DNA of 64,000 bases from an uncultured Oleispira sp. (lineage in GTDB: Bacteria; Pseudomonadota; Gammaproteobacteria; Pseudomonadales; Oceanobacteraceae). This document shows, piece by piece, positions 1-7,841 of the stretch. Where the stretch lies: assembly GCA_913061415.1 (NCBI GenBank), contig CAJXUD010000013.1, positions 31,442-95,441 on the forward strand, given 5' to 3'. The notes under the pieces are model-generated. The model made no database searches and had not been told where the DNA came from. It was given only the letters and a program-made list of their open reading frames with translations. The position numbers and the translations under genes were made by a program. The number at the start of each line of letters is the position of its first letter. The first letter of the stretch is position 1.

Positions 1-420
1 CATGTCGTCGGTTAGAATGGTGCGGATATCGTGGTTTTTATGACCACTGCTTAATAACTCCATACCGTGAGCTAAAAAGGGATCCTTACGTTCTTTATCG
101 GTCAGTGAACTTTCTAGACCCGCAATGCCTTGTTGGCGATAAATCTGTGCCCATTCAATAAAACGCTCAACATGCTTGCGTAAATGTTTTGTATCAGTGG
201 GCGCATGAAACAAGGTTTCGAATATGGCTTTAACCGCCCTCAATACATCTGCGGTGGTATAACTGATCAACGACGCTGCAAACGTACTGCCCGCAACCAA
301 GGCAAAGCTCGATAGACTAACGAACATTAAATAATTATCAGTGCTTGAGACAATTGCAAATATAAACAGACTGATCGCAACCGTAATCCCAAATAACGTA
401 CTAAATGAAAATCGATTCAT
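1..420 (-). CDS. MotA/PomA-type stator subunit, 3' end beyond window
   Basis: Partial gene: the first 140 residues are read on the minus strand from ATG at 420, with AAGGA six bases upstream, and the frame is open to the window edge. Two hydrophobic helices (about 9-25 and 30-54) are followed by a cytoplasmic stretch typical of MotA. The motif KDPFLAHGMELLSSGH (112-127) matches the MotA 'PFL..GL.L...GH' signature, and DIRTIL follows. MotA/PomA subunits surround a MotB/PomB dimer and convert ion flow into torque on FliG. By hand alignment with E. coli MotA, Arg95 and Glu103 fall on Arg90 and Glu98, the FliG-contacting charges, with identical eight-residue spacing. The gene starts 9 bases after the FliF-FliG chimera ends, so it is the fourth gene of that operon. 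A motB would be expected further left, outside the window. Confidence 0.8.
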   Translation of the reverse strand, partial: MNRFSFSTLFGITVAISLFIFAIVSSTDNYLMFVSLSSFALVAGSTFAASLISYTTADVLRAVKAIFETLFHAPTDTKHLRKHVERFIEWAQIYRQQGIAGLESSLTDKERKDPFLAHGMELLSSGHKNHDIRTILTDDM

Positions 421-429
421 ACTTGATCC

Positions 430-2364
430 TTAATTTGGATTCGCAACAGCGATCAATTCTTCCATAGAGAAACGACCCGCTTTTAATACTTCTCGCATTT
501 TAGCCACGACTTGATTTCTCGCTTGCTCGGTCTGCTCTTGTGCTGCTTGGCCTTCTTGAACTTTTAATTCAGCAATAACCGCTGAGCGCAGTTTTACTGG
601 CAGGCCGGTTAATACATGTCGCTTAAATTCAATCGGGGTATTGCATAAAGACAGTGCCATTATGCTGCGATCAATCTCTCTGAGTTCATTCGCGATAACT
701 CGCTCTGGCGTTCTCATAAGATCGGCGTAGGTATAATAAACTTGGCGTAAACGATAATAAGTTTCTGGCTTATCAGATTTCAACGTTTTGAGTAAGCGAG
801 CCTCTTCTCCACTACTCATGGTATCGAGCATATTAATCAACACCGATAGACCATTGGCAGACACATTTTCGAAACTCGGAACATTCAATGATTTCTTAGC
901 TAAGCGGTCCGCAACATCTTTGAAGGTTGAAATCGGTAAGGTTTCAAATTCGCCTAATTCATAAGCCACTGCTGATTGCTCTCGCCCTTCTAAACGCTGT
1001 ACCAAACTGGCGGCGCGTTTAGCAGGTAGCTGAGAGAACACTAATGCTTTTATTCGTGTTTCTTCATCTTTAATGAGGTACAAGACTTGTGAATCATTTA
1101 ACTTATCTAAGAAAGCAAAAGGCGCGTTACCGGTTTCATCATCACCCAACGCTTTTAACATCTCATGTCGAAGGTTGTTCAGATAAGTGATTCGCTGTTC
1201 GTTATCCAACGGCTCTCTTGCTGCTTGTTCCGCAAAGGCCTCGGCATCTTCATTCGATATTTTGGGATATAAACTGCGAAACAGCCCTTTTCCTAATACT
1301 TCATGCAGCGCAGCCACATTTTGATTGTTGCCACTGTTTAGCTGCTCATTAATTCTCTGCTGAAATAACTGTGGCTGGCCTAGACCAATAGTCACCAATT
1401 CTTGGCGTAATTCGTTCAACTGTCGGCGCTTATCTCGATAATCATTATTAGCCGGTTCTTCAGCGGAAACATCTGGTGCAATAGTCGGCGTCGAGCTTGG
1501 CATATCATGACTATTTCTAGACTTGTCTTGCAGAGTAGCGCCTAAGCGCTTATTAAATAAATACAACGCCAGTAGCAATAGCAGCATCATAAAACCAAAG
1601 CAGCCCAACATGATCCAGCCTTGGTACTTCTGCCAACCTGCTAATGCGTCATTAGGATTTTCGACCTTTTTAAATGTTGTTCTAACAATGCTAAATGAAT
1701 CGCCACGCAGCTCATCTAAACGAGCTTTACGGGTAATTAAGTTACGAATAAATTCAACTTGATCATCTTTCAGCTCTTTATCTAAAACTAACGTAATCGT
1801 CAGTTTGTTAATCGTATTTCGATAGCCTAAGGTTTTATTTTTTATTTCTTCTATTTGCTTTTCTGCTTCTTGGCGTAAGGTTTCGGCATAATTTAATGCT
1901 TGCTGCCTTTCACTCTCAAGCTGCTGAATGCGAAGTTTAAGTGTATTAAGCTCGGCGCTATTATCTTCAAAAACCGGAAGATCACTCGTCGGCAATCCAG
2001 GCAAAGTCTCTTCAACTTCTCTTGGTTTATTGGTAATGGTAAAAGGCAGAGGCTTTGAGCTAAATACTGGACGTTCAGGAATATTTTTTGATCCTGTGCT
2101 AGACCTTTCTTTCACAATGGTTCGCGTCTTCTTCAGTTCAGCTTCAACATGAATAATAAAGCGGTTATTGCCAAGGTAGGCTTGAAGGTCACGATTTAAA
2201 CGCGCCTCCATCTCATCTTTAAAACGAACCTCTTCAACCTCGTCCCTTTTAGCGGGTACTTCAAAGGTTTTTCCCGTTTCGGCGTAAGCATTCACCGCGG
2301 GATATATCACTGAAATAATCAGGCATAATTTGATGGCAGTTTTTAACACTCTATTCATCATCAT
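430..2364 (-). CDS. FliF-FliG chimera (MS-ring periplasmic/TM part fused to FliG)
   Basis: 644 residues with a signal peptide (1-28, cleavage near AYA). Residues 50-84 and 178-233 resemble the two halves of the ring-building domain of FliF just before its second membrane helix. The first half contains 'LG..RFIIHVEAEL'; the second contains 'INKLTITLVLD' and 'LDELRGDSFSIV'. A proline-rich insert and a coiled coil (134-178) lie between them. One membrane helix (249-270) is followed by a cytoplasmic linker and then a FliG-like part. That part has PFAFLDKL (415-422), the degenerate EHPQ site as EETR (434-437), an armadillo-like middle (to about 490) and a torque-helix domain (500-640). By ungapped hand alignment Lys591 and Glu599 sit on E. 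coli FliG Arg281 and Asp289; Lys264 and Asp288 are not conserved. Canonical FliF (about 550) and FliG (about 330) are separate proteins. The start is the first of three ATGs, after GAGG. Confidence 0.82.
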   Translation of the reverse strand: MMMNRVLKTAIKLCLIISVIYPAVNAYAETGKTFEVPAKRDEVEEVRFKDEMEARLNRDLQAYLGNNRFIIHVEAELKKTRTIVKERSSTGSKNIPERPVFSSKPLPFTITNKPREVEETLPGLPTSDLPVFEDNSAELNTLKLRIQQLESERQQALNYAETLRQEAEKQIEEIKNKTLGYRNTINKLTITLVLDKELKDDQVEFIRNLITRKARLDELRGDSFSIVRTTFKKVENPNDALAGWQKYQGWIMLGCFGFMMLLLLLALYLFNKRLGATLQDKSRNSHDMPSSTPTIAPDVSAEEPANNDYRDKRRQLNELRQELVTIGLGQPQLFQQRINEQLNSGNNQNVAALHEVLGKGLFRSLYPKISNEDAEAFAEQAAREPLDNEQRITYLNNLRHEMLKALGDDETGNAPFAFLDKLNDSQVLYLIKDEETRIKALVFSQLPAKRAASLVQRLEGREQSAVAYELGEFETLPISTFKDVADRLAKKSLNVPSFENVSANGLSVLINMLDTMSSGEEARLLKTLKSDKPETYYRLRQVYYTYADLMRTPERVIANELREIDRSIMALSLCNTPIEFKRHVLTGLPVKLRSAVIAELKVQEGQAAQEQTEQARNQVVAKMREVLKAGRFSMEELIAVANPN

Positions 2365-2368
2365 TCCC

Positions 2369-3091
2369 CTACCTCAAGCGTGCCAAACTGGATTTAACTT
2401 GCTCCATATTCGGATCAATTTCTAACGCTTGCTGCCAGCTCGCTTTGGCTTCTGGTATCAACCCCATCTTGTAATAGATACTGCCTTTTAAAGCATGAGC
2501 TTGCGCAGAATCAGGAACCAGCTCTAGCGCTTTATTCGTTTCATCCAATGATTGCCAATACTGTTTTTTGTAGAAGAGCGATTGCGCACTGAATATATGC
2601 TTAGTAGATGCTTTAAAATCTTGAATTTTCTTTTGTTCAACCAGATCGTTGCGCTGCTCAAATTCTTCATGGTGCGCTTCCGCTTTTTCATCATTTAAGC
2701 TGGCAAGAACTTGCTTATTCTTTTCTGCAATTTCCTCAGCTGTTTTTTGTAAATCACCGTTACTAGAATCTTCCATCGCTCCCGCCGATTTTGGTAGCTT
2801 CATGCTGAAGCTCACATCACTATCACCGGCATCAAGGGTCATTAATACATCAAAGCCTGGCCCGTAACGGTGAATGTGCATCAAGCCATGATTCTTTTTG
2901 GCTAGATCTGCGACTTGCTTGCGCTTCTCAATGGTTTCTAATGAGATCTCTGCGGTAGCTTCTGTGCTTTGCTCTCCAATCCCCTTTAACTCAGGCTGAT
3001 AAGTCCCATACTTAGTCAGAGTTCGATTGGTTCTTTCATGCGTACAGGCACTGATTAATACTACTAATAATACGATCGCTAACTGTTTCAT
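2369..3091 (-). CDS. TPR lipoprotein of the motor-like operon
   Basis: 240 residues with a type II signal peptide; the lipobox is LISAC, with the lipidated cysteine at 16. A middle segment is rich in Glu and Lys (about 115-165) and likely coiled. The C-terminus (about 165-240) has two TPR units, including a typical 'SAQAHALKGSIYYKMGLI' helix pair. It is probably attached to the outer membrane facing the periplasm. AAGGA lies seven bases before the ATG. It is 9 bases downstream of the outer-membrane protein and 4 bases upstream of the FliF-FliG chimera, so co-translation is likely. By position it could be a scaffold, as PilF/PilW is for type IV pili or FlgP for sheathed flagella. That analogy is inference; no family was recognised. 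Confidence 0.7.
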   Translation of the reverse strand: MKQLAIVLLVVLISACTHERTNRTLTKYGTYQPELKGIGEQSTEATAEISLETIEKRKQVADLAKKNHGLMHIHRYGPGFDVLMTLDAGDSDVSFSMKLPKSAGAMEDSSNGDLQKTAEEIAEKNKQVLASLNDEKAEAHHEEFEQRNDLVEQKKIQDFKASTKHIFSAQSLFYKKQYWQSLDETNKALELVPDSAQAHALKGSIYYKMGLIPEAKASWQQALEIDPNMEQVKSSLARLR

Positions 3092-3100
3092 AATGTGTCC

Positions 3101-4162
3101 TTAAAAGCGCATGCCCAGTGTTAAGTCATAACTTGCACCGCCAAATGTGCCAGTCTCTTCATACGCAGTATCTTTTTTCCACTTAACGACGGTGTCTTGC
3201 ATATAGATCACGCCAAAGTCCATGAAGCCGTCTTTGAAAAAGGGAAACTCAAAGCCAAACCGAAAAACCAAGCTATTCGCATCATTAAAAAATGATTGCC
3301 CAATACCTAAATACACCTTGGTTTCTAAGACATCATCCAATGAAGAGACATCGGCAATGATTCGTCCTTCTAGGTTGTAACCACTTAGGTCAAAAATATC
3401 TCCAGATGAGTAGTTAGCAAAGTATTCAAGGCCTAAAGTGTATTCAACATTTTCGTTTAGCCCAGTGCTTTCTCTACGTCGAATACCCAATACGGTTGCG
3501 CCATTTAGCTCAACATCGTCAGCGGCAACAAGGCCTTTCCGTTCTCCTTTAATGCCCCAAGCGCCAACAATGACTTCATACTGAACCTTGTCAAAATCTT
3601 CTAGCTCAGCTTCTTTTGTTGTTTTTTTAGAATATTCTTTCAGCCATAGCAGTTCATTATTGCCACCATCCACTAAACGCAAATTAATGGTGAATTTATC
3701 CTGATGTACCGAAGCACTCCAAAACATAAAGGCATCCGCTCGTACTTTCTTTGATAAGACTCGTAACTCTTGGTTAGTTTCGGCGGCTTGCGATATTTTA
3801 AGCTCGTCTTCTGCCATCATTACTTTGGTGGTTCTACATTCAATACATTGAATCACCTCAAAGCGACCACTTTCCATTAAGCGCCCCATCAGTTTGTTTT
3901 CAATCATTTGATGAACTTGCTTAGGAATTAAGCGATGTAAGCGATCGCCATTATGGTAAAGCGCGATGCGTTTAACCTCTTGGTCTAAGTCGATCAGTTC
4001 TTCTAAGACTAGGGTCTTATCATCATCCAATAATTGCCCAAAGCCGGTATAAAGCGTTGCCGGGGGCTCGGCTATCAGTGGCAGTTCAGACTCCGCCGCA
4101 TAAGCATAATTGATCGATAGCAGCAGACCGATACACAGTAGTTTTATATTTCGCACAAGCAT
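3101..4162 (-). CDS. FlgO/CsgG-like outer-membrane protein with C-terminal barrel
   Basis: 353 residues from the chosen start. An ATG two codons upstream (4168) directly abuts AAGGA, whereas the ATG at 4162 has proper six-base spacing. The signal peptide ends near AYA. The N-terminal half looks like the alpha/beta fold of FlgO, CsgG and LpoB: a helix 'QMIENKLMGRLMESGRFEV', then 'ADAFMFWSASV' and 'FTINLRLVDGGNNELLW'. The C-terminal half (about 220-353) is made of alternating amphipathic strands and ends in YDLTLGMRF, the terminal phenylalanine typical of outer-membrane barrels. It is the first gene of the motor-like operon. In vibrios FlgO, FlgP and FlgT build outer-membrane rings around the flagellar motor, so an outer-membrane anchor or exit ring is a reasonable guess. 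The barrel extension is unusual for FlgO. Confidence 0.65.
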   Translation of the reverse strand: MLVRNIKLLCIGLLLSINYAYAAESELPLIAEPPATLYTGFGQLLDDDKTLVLEELIDLDQEVKRIALYHNGDRLHRLIPKQVHQMIENKLMGRLMESGRFEVIQCIECRTTKVMMAEDELKISQAAETNQELRVLSKKVRADAFMFWSASVHQDKFTINLRLVDGGNNELLWLKEYSKKTTKEAELEDFDKVQYEVIVGAWGIKGERKGLVAADDVELNGATVLGIRRRESTGLNENVEYTLGLEYFANYSSGDIFDLSGYNLEGRIIADVSSLDDVLETKVYLGIGQSFFNDANSLVFRFGFEFPFFKDGFMDFGVIYMQDTVVKWKKDTAYEETGTFGGASYDLTLGMRF

Positions 4163-4278
4163 CAACATTCCTTAACCCTGATGTTTTTTTCAGATTTCTA
4201 ATGTCAGCATAGTTCAGATATTTAGCTTCGAGGACAAATTCGAACAATTTGCTATACTTTTAATCTAACGGAGGATTT

Positions 4279-4644
4279 ATGAAGTCATTGATTCAGATAG
4301 CTTTTTTAATTTTATTCAGTCTGGCTAATTCCCATGCGGCATTCGCTGACAGTAATAAGATAAAGAACAATTTAAACGTTATTTCTATTTATCAAATTGA
4401 AGATGATACCAAGGCGGGCTTTGACTTTTTTACGTCAGTTAAATCACATAAGTGTGGTGGCAAATTATCGAATAGATTTCGATCGTATAGCGATCATGAC
4501 GCGGTGGCTGATAGGAAGTTTCAGTTGATTCTTTCGGCAATAAATTTTAAACACTCGATCAGTATTAAACCGCTTGAGTGTGAAGGGTCTGCGATGTTAG
4601 TTGACTATATTGGGCTTAGCGCTGGACGCAGCGGAAAAAGATAA
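4279..4644 (+). CDS. small exported protein, unrecognised
   Basis: 121 residues with a clear Sec signal peptide (hydrophobic 'IAFLILFSLANSHAAFA', cleavage around 23). A strong GGAGG lies five bases before the ATG, and a TATACT -10-like box is at about 4252. The mature protein has two cysteines (in HKCGG and LECEG) that could form one disulfide, and no membrane segment. It is divergent from the motor-like operon, 116 bases from its first start, so the two promoters face away from a shared control region. I do not recognise a family; it may simply be a neighbour or a secreted partner of the motor. Confidence 0.6.
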   Translation: MKSLIQIAFLILFSLANSHAAFADSNKIKNNLNVISIYQIEDDTKAGFDFFTSVKSHKCGGKLSNRFRSYSDHDAVADRKFQLILSAINFKHSISIKPLECEGSAMLVDYIGLSAGRSGKR

Positions 4645-4704
4645 TACAAAGACTGTGATAGTAAAGGCTTGAATAATAAAGATTGGAAATAGTTAAAACG
4701 CCCA

Positions 4705-4743
4705 ACAAAAAAGCCGACCTAAGTTATCAACTCAGGCCGGCTT
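4705..4743 (-). terminator. rho-independent terminator of the fumarase gene
   Basis: A 15-bp stem (AAGCCGGCCTGAGTT read on the minus strand) with a short loop pairs fully if G-U pairs are allowed. It is followed by a run of T on the minus strand. Mismatches would be A-C on the plus-strand RNA, so it works for the minus strand. It sits 45 bases after the fumarase stop. Confidence 0.8.
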
Positions 4744-4787
4744 CTTTATAGCGAGCAATTAATACGACAGACTAGGGTCTGCCAATA

Positions 4788-6314
4788 TTAATCAATTTGC
4801 TTTGCAGCAATCTTCGCTTTCCATTCTTGCGGGCCGGTAATGTGAACCGACGAACCACGAGAATCAACCGCGACGGTTACTGGCATATCAACAACGTCGA
4901 ATTCGTAGATGGCTTCCATACCTAAGTCAGCGAAACCAACGACTTCAGCGCCTTTAATCGCTTGCGATACAAGGTAAGCAGCACCACCGACAGCCATTAA
5001 GTACACCGCTTCATTATCACGAATCGCTTCAATCGCCATTGGGCCACGTTCTGCTTTACCGATCATGCCGAGTAAGCCAGTTTCTTCTAAAACAGTACGA
5101 GTGAACTTATCCATACGCGTTGCCGTCGTTGGACCTGCAGGGCCAACCACTTCTTCACGAACGGGATCAACAGGGCCAACGTAGTAGATGAAACGACCTT
5201 TCAGATCAACAGGAAGCTCTTCGCCTTTGTTAATCATATCAACCATGCGTTTATGCGCGGCATCACGGCCTGTTAGCATCTTGCCAGACAACAATACGGT
5301 TTCACCTGGCTGCCAGTCTTTCACCATTTCTGGAGTGATGTCGTTCATATTCACGCGACGAACGCCGTCACCAACTTCCCAAGTGATTTCTGGCCAGTCT
5401 TCAAGCTTAGGCGCAGGCAATGCAGCCGGGCCACTTCCGTCTAATACGAAGTGTGCGTGACGAGTCGCTGCACAGTTTGGAATAATCGCAACTGGCTTGT
5501 TAGCCGCGTGCGTTGGGAAATCCGCTACTTTAATATCAACAACTGTTGTTAAGCCGCCAAGACCTTGCGCACCAATACCTAGTTTGTTCACTTTATCGAA
5601 CAATTCTAAACGTATTTCTTCAGCACGGGTTTCAGCGCCACGAGCTTGAAGCTCTTGAATGTTTACTGGCTCTAATAACGCTTCTTTAGCAATCATCATG
5701 GCTTTTTCAGCGGTACCGCCGATGCCTATGCCGAGCATACCTGGTGGACACCAACCGGCACCCATTTTTGGAATTTGTTCTAGTACCCAATCAACCACAG
5801 AATCCGATGGATTCAACATAGCAAACTTAGACTTAGCTTCAGAGCCGCCGCCTTTTGCTGCAACGTGAACGTCTACCGTATTGCCAGGAACAAGCTTAAC
5901 GTGGATAACCGCAGGGGTATTATCTTTGGTATTACGACGTGCACCATCAGGGTCTGCAAGCACAGAAGCACGTAATACGTTATCTGGGTGCAAGTAAGCG
6001 CGACGAACGCCTTCGTTGGCGATGTCTTCGATGCCCATAGTGGCATCTTCAAAACGCACATCCATACCAATTTCTAAGAACACAGTAACAATACCGGTAT
6101 CTTGGCAAATTGGACGGTGGCCTTGGGCACACATACGGGAGTTGATCAGAATCTGAGCCATGGCATCTTTAGCCGCTTTTGATTCTTCTTTTAGGTACGC
6201 TTCATGAACCGCGTCGATGAAATCTTTTGGGTGGTAATACGAAATATATTGCAGTGCGTCCGCGATGCTCTCAATCAGATCATCTTGGCGAACAACTGTG
6301 ACGGCATTTGCCAT
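4788..6314 (-). CDS. fumA: class I fumarate hydratase (iron-sulfur)
   Basis: 508 residues. It interconverts fumarate and malate in the TCA cycle in the cytoplasm, using an oxygen-sensitive 4Fe-4S cluster. Fused alpha (about 1-280) and beta (about 290-508) parts are present, as in E. coli FumA/FumB (548 residues). The three cluster cysteines are Cys70 (in ICQDTG), Cys189 (in GWCPPG) and Cys281 (in PNCAATRHAH); their spacings of 119 and 92 closely match FumA. The start ATG at 6314 follows GAGGACGTGACCC. It is monocistronic, with its own terminator. The symbol is by family; a separate class II fumC may exist elsewhere. Confidence 0.93.
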   Translation of the reverse strand: MANAVTVVRQDDLIESIADALQYISYYHPKDFIDAVHEAYLKEESKAAKDAMAQILINSRMCAQGHRPICQDTGIVTVFLEIGMDVRFEDATMGIEDIANEGVRRAYLHPDNVLRASVLADPDGARRNTKDNTPAVIHVKLVPGNTVDVHVAAKGGGSEAKSKFAMLNPSDSVVDWVLEQIPKMGAGWCPPGMLGIGIGGTAEKAMMIAKEALLEPVNIQELQARGAETRAEEIRLELFDKVNKLGIGAQGLGGLTTVVDIKVADFPTHAANKPVAIIPNCAATRHAHFVLDGSGPAALPAPKLEDWPEITWEVGDGVRRVNMNDITPEMVKDWQPGETVLLSGKMLTGRDAAHKRMVDMINKGEELPVDLKGRFIYYVGPVDPVREEVVGPAGPTTATRMDKFTRTVLEETGLLGMIGKAERGPMAIEAIRDNEAVYLMAVGGAAYLVSQAIKGAEVVGFADLGMEAIYEFDVVDMPVTVAVDSRGSSVHITGPQEWKAKIAAKQID

Positions 6315-6387
6315 GGGTCACGTCCTCATCAAGTTATTAGCGCTATTCTATCAATAGTAAAAGTAGCTCGGTACTTTTCAGCACTGT

Positions 6388-6418
6388 AAAAAATAATACC
6401 CACTGGGAGGTGGGTATT
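6388..6418 (-). terminator. terminator after the DUF2846-like lipoprotein gene
   Basis: A perfect 9-bp stem (AATACCCAC / GTGGGTATT) with a 6-base loop is followed on the minus strand by ATTTTTTA. It lies about 70 bases downstream of the lipoprotein stop. Confidence 0.75.
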
Positions 6419-6487
6419 AAGTTATAGCTTATTGTAACTCAATTAAAACGGAGCGTCAGGCAAATGCTGCCTTTGCTTGCCTGATTA

Positions 6488-7165
6488 TTAGAAAGGATTC
6501 CAGCTCTTAAGAGCGCTATCTTCCTCTTCTTCGGCTGCGCTTGTTTCTTCAACAGCGTCTTCTGTAAATACGACTTCTTTTGTTTTAGCTTCATCAATGC
6601 TTGCGATCAAACCACGACCGGAATCCAACATGTTGGTTTCCTGGATTTCAGCCATTGCGACTTCTGGAGTAACAACCTGCAAAGGATTTTGATGGAATGT
6701 CATATCTTTGAACTTAGCAGCGTCTTTGTCCACTTCAGAATAACGGAGGTAATAGACCGTACCCGCTTTTGCGTTCAAGTCCAATTCCGTCACCATCTTT
6801 AAGGTGAAGTCGATAACATTGGTGATATCTATTCCTTCCAGCCCCATTAGAGGTCGGCGAATTTTAACTTCATGCCTACCCGGCTTTAATTCGTACCAAG
6901 TATAGCTACCCCCTTTAATGTTGAATAAACGGTCGTCATTCAAATAAAAGCTTGGCGCTTCAAGTTCATCATTCGCCCACGTCGAACCTGGGCGATATAC
7001 ATAAACTAAAGCAGTATGTTCATAGTCCCAGCGGTAGCCGACGGGTTGAAAATCTTGTCCATTAGGAGCAGCGACAAAACTTCCAAAGTTATGGCCAATA
7101 GACTGGTAAATTGTGCAGCTCGGTAACAAGAATACCGACAGCAGCAATAATCCGATTTTTATCAT
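6488..7165 (-). CDS. lipoprotein of the DUF2846 type
   Basis: 225 residues. The type II signal peptide has lipobox LLPSC (Cys17). The segment 'ALVYVYRPG' followed by a short beta-rich domain ('YTWYELKPGRHEVKIRR') is the usual look of DUF2846 lipoproteins, whose function is unknown. The C-terminal 40 residues are acidic (EETSAAEEEED) and probably disordered, and the protein ends in WNPF. It is monocistronic and divergent from the tandem exported pair that starts at 7284, sharing a 118-bp A-rich intergenic region with it. Confidence 0.7.
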   Translation of the reverse strand: MIKIGLLLLSVFLLPSCTIYQSIGHNFGSFVAAPNGQDFQPVGYRWDYEHTALVYVYRPGSTWANDELEAPSFYLNDDRLFNIKGGSYTWYELKPGRHEVKIRRPLMGLEGIDITNVIDFTLKMVTELDLNAKAGTVYYLRYSEVDKDAAKFKDMTFHQNPLQVVTPEVAMAEIQETNMLDSGRGLIASIDEAKTKEVVFTEDAVEETSAAEEEEDSALKSWNPF

Positions 7166-7283
7166 TATTATGTCCTATCCACACAGGGATCATTTGCATC
7201 ATTTTGTTCTCACTTGTATGATGCCATGCATAACAAAAAATAACAAAAAACAAAAAACAACAAGAGAACAGGGAGTTTGAACA

Positions 7284-7826
7284 ATGAAAACCCCACTCAT
7301 TATCGCCTCATTTTTATGCGTTAGTGGCGGCATCATGCTGGCCAATGCACAAACGAGCGAAAACCCTTACTATTCAAGTGACATTGATGCGGCCGTTCAA
7401 GAAGCGGAAAATAGCCCTGCCGACGAGACTTACGTTGGTAATCGCTGGTATAACCGCAGCACATCAAAAAGCTTTGATTTTCCTAAATTGATGAATACAG
7501 AAATGTCTTCTGAAATCGTCGACGGGGCGTTAGATGCTACTGCAGCGGGCCCTGCAGACGTTGCACCCGTTCGAACATCGCCATTAGAGCTCAGTGCTGA
7601 GAATATCATTATCAACAAGCAGAGTGACGCTGAATTAGAATTTTTAGCCGATACTAAAACGCTCAGTATCGATACAGCGATACAACCATCTTCTAAAAAA
7701 GAAGATATTACGCCAGTATCCTTTGAAATTGATAAGATTGAATATACTTCTGGCGCATTCTCTGGAAGTGCCAAAGATATTCGCTCTACGTCACGCTCAA
7801 GAGCTTATTACACCCCAGAACCTTAA
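7284..7826 (+). CDS. exported protein, paralogue 1 of a tandem pair
   Basis: 180 residues with a Sec signal peptide (cleavage near ANA, residue 22). After it comes 'NPYYSSDIDAAVQEAE' and then 'YNRSTSKSFDFPKLMNTEMS', both shared with the next gene. The C-terminal half is low in hydrophobics and likely flexible. No cysteines or known domain were seen after the signal peptide. GGGAG lies about eight bases before the ATG. It is 15 bases from the next gene, so the two are probably co-transcribed. I do not recognise the family. Confidence 0.65.
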   Translation: MKTPLIIASFLCVSGGIMLANAQTSENPYYSSDIDAAVQEAENSPADETYVGNRWYNRSTSKSFDFPKLMNTEMSSEIVDGALDATAAGPADVAPVRTSPLELSAENIIINKQSDAELEFLADTKTLSIDTAIQPSSKKEDITPVSFEIDKIEYTSGAFSGSAKDIRSTSRSRAYYTPEP

Positions 7827-7841
7827 GTCAGGTAATGCTGT

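Noticed and set aside
430..2364. Type III secretion SctJ-like or ordinary FliF gene
   Set aside because: The protein lacks the first ring domains and first membrane helix of FliF and continues into a FliG-like part, so it is neither a lipoprotein SctJ nor a canonical FliF.
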